From positions 1 through 64,000 of the forward strand of contig JACAEN010000011.1 of NCBI GenBank assembly GCA_013388845.1: DNA of 64,000 bases, in the 5' to 3' direction. Source of the DNA: Chloroflexota bacterium. Lineage in GTDB: Bacteria > Chloroflexota > Dehalococcoidia > GIF9 > AB-539-J10. Within the stretch, counting starts at the first letter, position 1. Each line of letters starts with the position of its first letter. The translations under genes and the position numbers were made by a program. The notes below the pieces were generated by a model, which did not search any database, was not told the origin of the DNA, and worked only from the letters and a program-made list of their open reading frames with translations. This document shows positions 1-8,974 of this stretch, piece after piece.

Positions 1-1575
1 ATGGATATCCAGAAGAGGTTGCTTCTGGAGGAGATTGAGCTATTAAAGAACAGCGAACTGGGTAGGAGGGTGATGCGTGGCGCCATGCCTCGGACGGTGG
101 AAGAATTTCGGGAGCAGGTACCATTGACCACCTACAGCGATTACCTCCCTGAGCTGGTGGAAAAGAGGGAAGACGTATTGCCGACCAAGCCTGCCGTTTG
201 GGTACATAACATAGGTTGGCCTGGCAGGTACCAGGTTAAACAGATGCCCCTTTCTGAAAGGTTCCTACACGAGTTTGAGAGGGTAGCTGCTGGTGTGGGA
301 CTCATTGCTACTTGTGGCTCTCAAGGCGATTTTCCACTGAGAGAACACATGAAGGGCTTGCTCACTATGGGGTCTCGATACTATGGGTTAGGTCTTATGG
401 CATACTTGCTGCAACGGGCGCTGGGCTATGACATTCTGCCTTCTGATGGCGAGGAAATATCCTTTCAAGAGAGAATGAAAGTCGGCTTTAGGAAGGCTTT
501 ATCTCAGGGGCTTGATGGTTGTGGTGGTTTACCCTCAGTCTTGGCTTACGTTGGTGAGATATTCAAGCAAGGGGCAATGGGTATAGACACTCGTTTCTTA
601 TTATCCCACCCTAAGGCAGCCGTGCGCTTAACCAGAGGATTGATCAAGAGCAAGCTGGCTCATCGTCCCATGCTGCCCAAGGATTTATGGTCACTCAAAG
701 CGATTATTATCGGCGGCGTGGACAGCACTGTCTTCGGGAAATGGGTAGAGGAGCTATGGGGAAGGAAGCCTCTGGAAATATATGCCGGCACTGAGGGCGG
801 TATCTACGCCACTCAGACCTGGGACTATGAAGGCATGACTTTCATTCCCAACCTCAACTTCTTGGAGTTCATTCCTGAAGGGGAGTGGTTCAAATGGCAA
901 CTTGACCATTCCTACCAGCCGAAGACCGTTTTACTGGATGAGGTAAAGGCAGGCGAGAAATACGAGATAGTCATCACCAATTTCCATGGCGGCATTATGA
1001 TTCGATATAGACCTGGCGATATGGTCAGAATAACTTCGCTGCGAAATGAAAAACTGAATCTTGATATACCCCAGATGGTATTTGAGAAGCGTGTTGACGA
1101 ACTTATTATCATGTTTGGAGTTGGTCACCTGACGGAAAAACTGATTGGGGAAGCGATTGAAAATACCGGCATTCCTTATGTAGACTGGACAGCGCGCAAG
1201 GAGGTCATTGATGGCAAGCCAGTTTTGAATATCTATCTTGAGCTTGGAGATAACTATATTGCCAGTGAGCAAAGCGTGGCAGCCTCTGTATACAACGAAC
1301 TGGAGAAACTAGACAGTATTTATCACTTCAACCTTCAGAAGTATGTCTATGGTGATGCTATAAGTTTCCTCGGCCTAAGGCCGATAGCCGTTACATTTCT
1401 TCCTCGAGGCGCCTTCTCCAGTTATATCTCCCAACAGCGGTCTGAGGGAGCTACTGGGAGCAATTTGAAGCCGCCGCATATTAACCCCTCTGATGAAGTA
1501 CTTTCCTTGCTAAGGGCCCCTAAGCTGGCGGAGGCTGTGCCAGTAACTGAAGCCGAGCGTGCGACTGCTCGATAA
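1..1575 (+). CDS. GH3 auxin-responsive-promoter family protein (acyl-adenylate ligase-like); may extend 5' of the window
   Basis: 524 aa ORF starting at base 1; GH3-like segments IYAGTEGGIYATQ, NLNFLEFIPEGEW, YEIVITNFHGGIMIRYRPGDMV. Confidence 0.7.
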   Translation: MDIQKRLLLEEIELLKNSELGRRVMRGAMPRTVEEFREQVPLTTYSDYLPELVEKREDVLPTKPAVWVHNIGWPGRYQVKQMPLSERFLHEFERVAAGVGLIATCGSQGDFPLREHMKGLLTMGSRYYGLGLMAYLLQRALGYDILPSDGEEISFQERMKVGFRKALSQGLDGCGGLPSVLAYVGEIFKQGAMGIDTRFLLSHPKAAVRLTRGLIKSKLAHRPMLPKDLWSLKAIIIGGVDSTVFGKWVEELWGRKPLEIYAGTEGGIYATQTWDYEGMTFIPNLNFLEFIPEGEWFKWQLDHSYQPKTVLLDEVKAGEKYEIVITNFHGGIMIRYRPGDMVRITSLRNEKLNLDIPQMVFEKRVDELIIMFGVGHLTEKLIGEAIENTGIPYVDWTARKEVIDGKPVLNIYLELGDNYIASEQSVAASVYNELEKLDSIYHFNLQKYVYGDAISFLGLRPIAVTFLPRGAFSSYISQQRSEGATGSNLKPPHINPSDEVLSLLRAPKLAEAVPVTEAERATAR

Positions 1576-1794
1576 TGATAGTATAGTTTAGAGAAAAATC
1601 AGGATGCCTTGACAAGGCAGGGAAGGCGAGGTTGAGACCTTGCCTTTCGTTTATCACTCTAAACCCTTTGCAGGTTCTTCGCCTCGACGGGTTAGGACTC
1701 AGAGTAACGAAGGCGAATCTTCAGGCTTGCCTTACACCGGGTGGGCGTGTGGCCGAGAATGCCTAGTACTTCTGGGGGATTACCATAGTACCTC

Positions 1795-1822
1795 TTGACA
1801 GCCTACAAATTTATGCAATAAT
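1795..1822 (+). promoter_or_regulatory. sigma70-type promoter candidate for the GGDEF/HD-GYP gene
   Basis: TTGACA (1795-1800), 16 nt spacer, AATAAT (1817-1822), upstream of the 1849 start. Confidence 0.5.
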
Positions 1823-1848
1823 AGCCTTATGTTGGAGAGGGTGACATC

Positions 1849-4800
1849 GTGAATATTCAGGCTGTAATTCCCTTAATTGCCACGATCGCTTATATACCTT
1901 TATTTGCTATTTTGCTATCTAACCGGCCATGGCAACGAAAGCACAGGCTTTTCCTCCTATTCTTAATGCCGGCTATGTTGTGGAGTTTAAGCATCGTTTT
2001 CTTCCGCAGCGATTTCCTCATGCCATATAAGCTCCTCCTATCTAAAATCGGCATATGCGTTGTTGTGTGGATGCTAGTCCAATTTCATTATTTTATCTGC
2101 TCTTTCTACCAATCTGAACGAATCAAGATACCATTGGCTTATATCTTCCCAGTAGCCACCATCGTCTTGGCAGCGTTAGGCTACGTCCCCCGAGGCATTG
2201 AGGTTACTACCAGCAGCATCAATGTTGATTATGGCCCCTGGATTATTGCTATGTTGTCACTTTTTCTTTCCACAGTGGGCGCCAAGGATATATATTCTTT
2301 GACAAAAAAGTACAGGCTCTCACCCAACTCTGTAGAGCGTAATCAGATTGTTTATTTACTCGCTGCTATTGGTATCCTGGTGGTGTTCATTCTTGGCTCT
2401 ATTGGTCCCCGTGGGGGCAGATTTCCTGTGAGCCACATCGGCAACCTTGTCATTGCCTGTGTCTTAGCCTATGCCATTATCGCTCACCACCTGCTGGATA
2501 TTAGGGTTGTATTCCGTCAGGCATTTATGTACATCATCCTCTATGGCGGTAGCGTTTGTATGGTGTTACTGTTTTTCTGGCTCGCTCAGCGGTTCATTGG
2601 CTTTGAGCTCGACCTTGCCTCTTTGGCAACGGCCATGGGCCTGGGAATTCCCGCTGTTCTGTATTTTGGTTACAAGATGCGTGACCTCTGGCAAAGGAAG
2701 ATGGAGAAGGCTTTTATCGGGGAAAGAAGCTTCTATCGCAGGCAGTTATCTCAGTTTATCACCAAGATACACGATGTCCCCACCCTTGAGCAGTTGGGCA
2801 AGGAATTTATATCGTTGCTTGCGCAGTCCCTGGGGTGTCGGAGAGCTTGTCTGCTCTTGCCCGAGGCTGAAGACGGGGCTTTTGGCACCCAATTTAGCTA
2901 CCCGCCTGTGGAGGATAATCCGATGGAGGAGTTGAGGTTAAGGCAGGATAGCCCAGTTGCGGCCTGGTTAAAGCGTGAAGGCACCACATTACCGACAAGG
3001 AATCTCGATATCTTTCCTGAATTCCAATCTGTGTGGCAGGAGGAGAGAGAGGAAATCCAATCGGCAGGGGTAAAGATGTTCGTCCCCTTACTGAACAAGG
3101 GGAAACTTGTGGCTGTTCTGGCAATAAGTGAGAGGCGGGATGGGAAACTTTATGCTGTGGAAGATATTGATTTATTAGAGTCTATCACTGCCCAGGTGGC
3201 AGCGAGCATGGAAAAAGAGTATTTCCATGAGCGATTGAGGGAAGAAGACCGAGAGGTAACCCTGATTAACCGCTTAACTGCAATCATAACTTCTAGCATG
3301 AGCATCGAGATGATATTTGAGGCTTTCGCTGAGGAACTAAAGAAAGTGGTGGATATTGATTGGGCAACTATTGCTTTAATTGATGGAACTGAGCTTTATT
3401 TTCTGGCTCTATCCAGCGCTATAGGTTCTGCTTGGAAGACTGGGGAAAGGATACCGCTAGAAGGAACAGCTACGGAGTGGGTGTGCCGGGAGAGGCAGGC
3501 CCTATATGAACCTGATTTGAAACGACACCACAGATTCTGGACCTGGGAGAGTCACCTACAGCTAGGGATTCGTTCTGTTATTTACCTGCCCTTGAGTGTC
3601 ACAGACCGTACTATTGGCAGCTTGATTTTGGCCGGTCGCAAGCCTAACGCTTACAGTCGACGGCAAATAAAACTTCTGGAAAAGGTAGCTTTGCAGATTG
3701 CTGCGCCGGTTGAGAATGCGAAACTTTATGCCGGGTTGGAGCAAAAGTCTCGTGTTGATGAGCTTACCGGGCTGTTTAACCGACGTCATTTTGAAGAGCG
3801 GCTCAAAGAGGAGGTTTCCCGACATTCTCGTTATGGCGACGTGTTCTCTATATTCATGCTAGACCTGGATAACTTCAAGAACTATAACGATACATATGGG
3901 CATCCCGCCGGGGACATACTTCTAGGACAGGTAGGGAAGATTATCAAGAGCTCTGTCAGGAGTGTTGACCAGGCTTTTCGCTATGGTGGCGACGAATTTG
4001 TGGTCATTTTGCCCCAGACAGCCAGGGATGATGCCTATGTTGTAGCTGAGCGAGTTCGAGAACAGATTGCTGAGGAGATGAAGAAGAGGGCACTCACTGT
4101 TACTTGCAGCATTGGTCTGGCTGGCTATCCTGCAGACGGAGTGGTGGCTGACGAACTTGTGGACGCGGCTGACAATGCTCTTTATCGTGCTAAGCGGACT
4201 GGAGGTGACCGGATTTACCTCTCAGCCAAGATTTTATCCGAGTCACTCGATGACGGAAGGATTCATGGGATTTACGATAGGCATAGTAGTGTGAGTGCTA
4301 TTTATGCCTTAGTCTCAGCAGTGGAGGCTAGAGACCCGTATAGCTATGGTCATTCCAGGAAAGTCAACACTTATGCTGTAGCTTTAGCGGAAGCGATTGG
4401 ACTATCGCCTGAAGAAGTATCTAAAGTGAGCACTGCTGCTTTGCTTCACGACATCGGGAAAATTGGCATTCCCGATGAAGTGCTTAGCAAAAGCGGGAAG
4501 CTTGATGAGGAAAACTGGGAAGCGGTTAAGACTCATCCCAGGTTGGGGGCAAATATCGTCAATAGCATACCCAATCTGGCTCCCTGTGTGAGTAGCATTT
4601 TATATCACCATGAGAGGTGGGATGGCAGCGGTTATCCTGAAGGACTGAAAGGTGAAGAGATTCCCCTGGAAGCTCGCATTCTCGCCATAGCTGATAGCTT
4701 TGAGGCTATGACCTCTGCCCGTCTTTATCGTCCTGCCCTGTCCATTGAGCAGGTTGTGGAAGAACTCAAGAAAGGTGCTGGGGTTCAGTTTGACCCTCAG

Positions 4801-4893
4801 TTGGTGGAGGTCTTCATTGGTCTTATCGCGGCTGGACTTCCTGAGCGGGCGAAGATAAGTCAAGGCTCGTCCACTGAGCAAACGGGTCCGTAG
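1849..4893 (+). CDS. 7TM sensor-GAF-GAF-GGDEF-HD-GYP cyclic-di-GMP protein
   Basis: N-terminal hydrophobic helices; FRYGGDEFVVILPQ with upstream RSVD I-site; LLHDIGKIGIPDEVL and HHERWDGSGYPEGL HD-GYP motifs. Confidence 0.92.
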   Translation: MNIQAVIPLIATIAYIPLFAILLSNRPWQRKHRLFLLFLMPAMLWSLSIVFFRSDFLMPYKLLLSKIGICVVVWMLVQFHYFICSFYQSERIKIPLAYIFPVATIVLAALGYVPRGIEVTTSSINVDYGPWIIAMLSLFLSTVGAKDIYSLTKKYRLSPNSVERNQIVYLLAAIGILVVFILGSIGPRGGRFPVSHIGNLVIACVLAYAIIAHHLLDIRVVFRQAFMYIILYGGSVCMVLLFFWLAQRFIGFELDLASLATAMGLGIPAVLYFGYKMRDLWQRKMEKAFIGERSFYRRQLSQFITKIHDVPTLEQLGKEFISLLAQSLGCRRACLLLPEAEDGAFGTQFSYPPVEDNPMEELRLRQDSPVAAWLKREGTTLPTRNLDIFPEFQSVWQEEREEIQSAGVKMFVPLLNKGKLVAVLAISERRDGKLYAVEDIDLLESITAQVAASMEKEYFHERLREEDREVTLINRLTAIITSSMSIEMIFEAFAEELKKVVDIDWATIALIDGTELYFLALSSAIGSAWKTGERIPLEGTATEWVCRERQALYEPDLKRHHRFWTWESHLQLGIRSVIYLPLSVTDRTIGSLILAGRKPNAYSRRQIKLLEKVALQIAAPVENAKLYAGLEQKSRVDELTGLFNRRHFEERLKEEVSRHSRYGDVFSIFMLDLDNFKNYNDTYGHPAGDILLGQVGKIIKSSVRSVDQAFRYGGDEFVVILPQTARDDAYVVAERVREQIAEEMKKRALTVTCSIGLAGYPADGVVADELVDAADNALYRAKRTGGDRIYLSAKILSESLDDGRIHGIYDRHSSVSAIYALVSAVEARDPYSYGHSRKVNTYAVALAEAIGLSPEEVSKVSTAALLHDIGKIGIPDEVLSKSGKLDEENWEAVKTHPRLGANIVNSIPNLAPCVSSILYHHERWDGSGYPEGLKGEEIPLEARILAIADSFEAMTSARLYRPALSIEQVVEELKKGAGVQFDPQLVEVFIGLIAAGLPERAKISQGSSTEQTGP

Positions 4894-4940
4894 CTGCCGG
4901 TCTTTAGACCCGCAGGGCGAAGCTAAAGCATCACCCGTAC
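4890..4940. repeat. 51-bp dispersed repeat, copy 1
   Basis: GTAGCTGCCGGTCTTTAGACCCGCAGGGCGAAGCTAAAGCATC[A]CCC[G]TAC; 49/51 identical to 5748-5798; internal CTTTAG/CTAAAG inversion. Confidence 0.9.
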
Positions 4941-4995
4941 GGAAATATTAATAAGCAGGGCTGAAGGTTATTTGATTGAATATTTGTAATCTAAA

Positions 4996-5733
4996 ATGGC
5001 ATTCTGGGAAATATATTCATATTTTTATAGTTTATGCCTAAGAAACTGGTTCCCTTACAGGCGGCTTTTAGAAGACTTAAATGATGCCTTGGAAATCAAA
5101 GAAGGGGAGGCTATTTTGGATGCCGGTTGTGGCCCTGGACTTGTAATAGAAGAAGTTGTTAAAGAAAATAAGGGAAAAAGAATAAGCGTTATAGGTCTAG
5201 AACTCAGTAAGGGAATGATAAAGCACGCTCGCAAGAGATGCAAAGATTTTTCTAATGTAATGCTTCAAATCGCGGATTTGAATAAGAACTTAGAGTTTCC
5301 TGATAGCTCTTTTGATAAAGTGGTTTGCTCTAATACGCTTTATGCTTTAGAAAATCCGCGAAGAGTCATTTCTGAATTTTACAGAGTTTTAAAGCCGGGG
5401 GCAGCGGTTGTTATTGCCAATCCCAAACCGAACGCCGAAATAAAAGAACTTATAAGAGAGCACCTAAAAACACTTAAAAAACTTACACCTTTTTACAGGA
5501 AAATTTATCATATTTGCATATTCGTTTTGCTGCTTCCTGCAAACTTTATTGTTGTTACAATAAACAAAGTTATTATTAGGAAAGGGAAAAGCGGAGAATA
5601 TTACTTTCTAGACAAAGAAGACTTTCAAAAAATTCTTCAAGAGGTCAGTTTTAAAAAGATTAACATAAGTTCCTGCTATGCTGATCAAAACTGGTTGGTG
5701 AGGGCGGAAAAAATAAAAATACGGGTAAAATAG
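4996..5733 (+). CDS. class I SAM-dependent methyltransferase (UbiE-like)
   Basis: ILDAGCGPGLVIEEV motif I; FPDSSFDKVVCSNTLYALENP; VLKPGAAVVIANP. Confidence 0.85.
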   Translation: MAFWEIYSYFYSLCLRNWFPYRRLLEDLNDALEIKEGEAILDAGCGPGLVIEEVVKENKGKRISVIGLELSKGMIKHARKRCKDFSNVMLQIADLNKNLEFPDSSFDKVVCSNTLYALENPRRVISEFYRVLKPGAAVVIANPKPNAEIKELIREHLKTLKKLTPFYRKIYHICIFVLLLPANFIVVTINKVIIRKGKSGEYYFLDKEDFQKILQEVSFKKINISSCYADQNWLVRAEKIKIRVK

Positions 5734-5747
5734 GCGAATTAGTAAAC

Positions 5748-5798
5748 GTAGCTGCCGGTCTTTAGACCCGCAGGGCGAAGCTAAAGCATCGCCCCTAC
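5748..5798. repeat. 51-bp dispersed repeat, copy 2
   Basis: Direct copy of 4890-4940 with two substitutions; carries the stop codon of the minus-strand methyltransferase. Confidence 0.9.
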
Positions 5799-6512
5799 GA
5801 AAAATTCTGGGATATCGAGTTTTTGTAGGGCTGAAGCGTTACATCGCTGGTACTGGGGGTTGCTCTGTTTCTTTACCAGAATGCATATGTTGCGTGAGAA
5901 ATTCTTTATCGGGAAATGATAGGACTTCTCCGGTGACATAATAATGATTTCCCAGCCAGTTTCGACTAATAGCTTTCTTAGCTCGCCATAGGAGAAAAGG
6001 TGATAGTAGCGGTAAACTGTTTTTTCTTTTAGCCTCCAGGGGACCTGTTGCTCTTTGGATTTGAACCAGAACCTTAGTTGTCCGTGGTTCCACACGGTTA
6101 GAAAAGCCTCGCCCTGGGGCTTTAATACGCGTTTTAATTCTGCGAATGCTTTTTCTCTCTCCTCTCTGCCTTTGATGTGGTGATAAGTGGCTACTGATAT
6201 TGCCCAATCGAAGGTATTATCGGGGAAGGGCAGGAACAGGGCATCAGCCGCTATCAGGTTGACATAAAGCTTAAACTTAGCAGAATATCTCAGGGCTTGT
6301 CTGAGCATGGCTGGAGAGGAATCTACACCCCAGAGTTCAAAGCCCTGTCTGAAAGGCAAGAAGTCCGGTCCGTGAGCACAACCCACGTTTAGCAGCTTTC
6401 CGTTTTGCCATCTTGCCGCCAGCTCTTGTAGCTCTTCTTCTAATAAAGGCCAATGCCTCACTCGATACCAGCTTTCCGCTATTTGGTCGAAAACTTCTCT
6501 ATTTGTGGTCAT
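5781..6512 (-). CDS. Trm9/ABH8-like class I methyltransferase (candidate tRNA wobble-uridine carboxymethyl methyltransferase)
   Basis: LLNVGCAHGPDF; LFLPFPDNTFDWAISVATYHHIKGREEREKAFAELKRVLKPQGEAFLTVW; VPWR...YRYYHLFSYGELRKLLVETGW resembles the Trm9 C-terminal region. Confidence 0.65.
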   Translation of the reverse strand: MTTNREVFDQIAESWYRVRHWPLLEEELQELAARWQNGKLLNVGCAHGPDFLPFRQGFELWGVDSSPAMLRQALRYSAKFKLYVNLIAADALFLPFPDNTFDWAISVATYHHIKGREEREKAFAELKRVLKPQGEAFLTVWNHGQLRFWFKSKEQQVPWRLKEKTVYRYYHLFSYGELRKLLVETGWEIIIMSPEKSYHFPIKNFSRNICILVKKQSNPQYQRCNASALQKLDIPEFFVGAML

Positions 6513-6576
6513 AGATACACTCTGCTAAACTTTAGCATATTATGATGAAATGCTCATGGTTGGCAGTCTCGTGTTG

Positions 6577-6679
6577 TCATTCTGAGGGAGCCCCGATGAA
6601 ATCGGGGCGACCGAAGAATCTCTTCTATGAAGGTGAAAGATGAGATTCTTCGCCCCGACAAGTTGGGGGTCAGAATGAT
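6577..6679. repeat. palindromic intergenic repeat (TCATTCTGA...TCAGAATGA family)
   Basis: Perfect 9-bp terminal inversion TCATTCTGA/TCAGAATGA; inner GAAGAATCTC/GAGATTCTTC; GCCCCGATgaaATCGGGGC hairpin. Confidence 0.85.
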
Positions 6680-6690
6680 ATGGATATGGT

Positions 6691-8037
6691 ATGAAGAAAG
6701 CGTCTCGAACTATTTCTGGGGTAACCCCGGTGGCGGTTATGGCTAAGCCATTTCCTTGCCCCGGCAAATGTGTTTATTGCCCCAGTTCTCCTGAAGCCCC
6801 CAAGAGCTATACAGTGGAGTCTCCAGCAGTACTCCGAGCCCGAAGCTGTGGCTTTGATGTCAAGAAACAGGTGGAGGTCAGGCTCAAGACACTGGCTGAA
6901 ATGGGACACGCCCAGGATAAGGTAGAGCTTATCATCATGGGGGGTACCTTTCTGTCTTATCCTCGGGACTATCAGTATCAATTTGTTAAAGATTGCTATG
7001 ATGCTCTGAACGGCATCCCCTCCGGCAGTTTGGAAGAAGCCAGAAAACTAAATGAAAACGCCGAGCATCGCTGTGTGGGATTGTGCATCGAGACCAGACC
7101 TGACTTCTGCGGAGAGGACGAGGTAAAGAGGATGCTCGATTTTGGCACCACGAGGGTGGAGCTTGGAGTACAGACCTTGGACGATGAGATTCACTATCTG
7201 ACAAAGAGGGGACATGGGGTAGCTGAAGTTATCTCCGCAACCAGGCTATTACGGGATTATGGCTTTAAGGTCTATTATCATTGGATGCCTGGTTTACCCG
7301 GGTCAACGCCTGAGCATGACTTGGAGCTGTCGCGGCAATTATTTGAAGACGAGCGTTTTCGACCTGATGGGCTCAAGCTTTATCCAACGCTGGTAGTTCG
7401 GGGGAGCGAGCTGGAGAGCTGGTATCGGGATAATCGCTACCAGCCTTATGCTGATGAGGAGATGATTGACTTGCTCATAGCTATTAAAGCTCTGATTCCC
7501 AAGTATGTGAGGATTTCGAGGTTGATGCGGGATATTCCCAGCAAATTTATCATTGCTGGCAGCAGAGACTTAGCGCTAAGAGGAACTATTAAAAAAAGGA
7601 TGGAGCAAGCAGGTCTTCGCTGTAGCTGCATTCGTTGTCGGGAATATGGGCATCGCCTCAGGGATGGCTGGGCAATTGGCAAGCCCCGGTTAGTCAGGAT
7701 GGATTATGAGACTCTGGGGGGGAGGGAGGTCTTCCTTTCTTACGAGGATGAGCATGAAACCTTGTTTGGCTTGCTGAGGTTGAGAATAAATGAGAGAAAG
7801 GCGGTAGTTAGGGAGCTACATGTTTTTGGTCCGGAAGTTCCTTTGGGGGTAAGGCTAGAGAGGGCTGCTCAGCATCGTGGTCTCGGTGAAAAGTTGCTTC
7901 AGGAAGCAGGGAGAATTGCCAGAGAAGAATTTAAGGCTGATAGACTATCGGTGCTTAGTGGTGTTGGTGCCCGGGAGTATTACCGCTCGCTTGGTTATGG
8001 TCTGGAAGGCGCTTATATGGTCAGGGAGTTTAGTTAA
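6691..8037 (+). CDS. elp3: Elp3-family tRNA uridine(34) acetyltransferase/radical SAM protein
   Basis: RTISGVTPVAVMAKPFPCPGKCVYCPSSPEAPKSYTVESPAVLRA; C-terminal GNAT LGEKLLQEAGRIA...GAREYYRSLGYGLEGAYM. Confidence 0.95.
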   Translation: MKKASRTISGVTPVAVMAKPFPCPGKCVYCPSSPEAPKSYTVESPAVLRARSCGFDVKKQVEVRLKTLAEMGHAQDKVELIIMGGTFLSYPRDYQYQFVKDCYDALNGIPSGSLEEARKLNENAEHRCVGLCIETRPDFCGEDEVKRMLDFGTTRVELGVQTLDDEIHYLTKRGHGVAEVISATRLLRDYGFKVYYHWMPGLPGSTPEHDLELSRQLFEDERFRPDGLKLYPTLVVRGSELESWYRDNRYQPYADEEMIDLLIAIKALIPKYVRISRLMRDIPSKFIIAGSRDLALRGTIKKRMEQAGLRCSCIRCREYGHRLRDGWAIGKPRLVRMDYETLGGREVFLSYEDEHETLFGLLRLRINERKAVVRELHVFGPEVPLGVRLERAAQHRGLGEKLLQEAGRIAREEFKADRLSVLSGVGAREYYRSLGYGLEGAYMVREFS

Positions 8038-8052
8038 ATTAGTTTCACTGTA

Positions 8053-8082
8053 TTGACATCGAATAAAAGCTATAATTATAAT
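8053..8082 (+). promoter_or_regulatory. sigma70 promoter candidate
   Basis: TTGACA (8053-8058), 18 nt spacer, TATAAT (8077-8082). Confidence 0.6.
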
Positions 8083-8162
8083 GACGCAACGGGGTCTTAG
8101 AAGCTACTCAAACGATTGAGCGGCTTAGAACGCAAACAAAACAACGAAAGGAGAAGGACCGG

Positions 8163-8342
8163 ATGGATATTACTGAGGTAAAGCCAACCTGGAGATTAGC
8201 TTGGGGATTGTGGTGGCGGGGGTTTCTTATTAGCCTGGGAATAGGTGTGGTAATTGGGATAATCCTATGCATTCTATTCTGGTTGGGTGTGGTATGCATA
8301 CCCTGGGGATCCCTATTTGCATGGTTGCCCGGCGGTTGGTGA
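8163..8342 (+). CDS. small membrane protein, 59 aa (absent from the ORF track)
   Basis: MDITEVKPTWRLAWGLWWRGFLISLGIGVVIGIILCILFWLGVVCIPWGSLFAWLPGGW; AAAGGAG upstream; promoter at 8053-8082. Confidence 0.6.
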   Translation: MDITEVKPTWRLAWGLWWRGFLISLGIGVVIGIILCILFWLGVVCIPWGSLFAWLPGGW

Positions 8343-8481
8343 CGATTCACTATTGTTGACGAGATAAAGGTGTCATGGTTGCAAGGCAGTCCCGGTCATG
8401 ATAGGGAAGGCAAGCTGACCCTAATTGACATTCTAGGGCGCTGCCGGCGACAGCCTCCGGCCATATGATCGTGTAAGAGAA

Positions 8482-8946
8482 ATGTTTTGTAGAAATTGCG
8501 GTAAAGAATTGACAGGGGCTCCAGAGTTTTGTATGAATTGTGGAGCTAAGCCAATGGCTGGCGCCAGTTTTTGCTCCGCCTGTGGTGCTCCCACGACGCC
8601 ACTAACGGAAATATGCGTTAAGTGTGGCGCAAGAGTAGCGAAGGAGCTAGTAGGGGATATATCACCAAAATCAAGACTCGCTGCCACTTTGCTTGCGTGG
8701 TTCCTCGGGGCATTCGGTGCACATCGATTCTACATTGGTAAGATCGGAACTGCAATTGTAATGCTTCTCTTAGGACTTGTAGGCATTGCAGGTTTGTCAA
8801 CTACATGGCTCTTTTGGTGGCTCTTTGTGCCCAACATATTTATAATAGCTCTTATAGCGGTAGGGATTTGGGCCTTTGTTGACTTTATATTCGCCGTTAC
8901 AGGACATATGAAAGACAAGGAAGGCAAGCTTATTCAAAAATGGTAG
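8482..8946 (+). CDS. double zinc-ribbon plus TM2-domain membrane protein
   Basis: CRNC, CMNC, CSAC, CVKC; TM2-like LLAWFLGAFGAHRFYIGKIGTAIVMLLL. Confidence 0.85.
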   Translation: MFCRNCGKELTGAPEFCMNCGAKPMAGASFCSACGAPTTPLTEICVKCGARVAKELVGDISPKSRLAATLLAWFLGAFGAHRFYIGKIGTAIVMLLLGLVGIAGLSTTWLFWWLFVPNIFIIALIAVGIWAFVDFIFAVTGHMKDKEGKLIQKW

Positions 8947-8974
8947 CTATCAATGCCTGCAAGGGAAATAGGCG

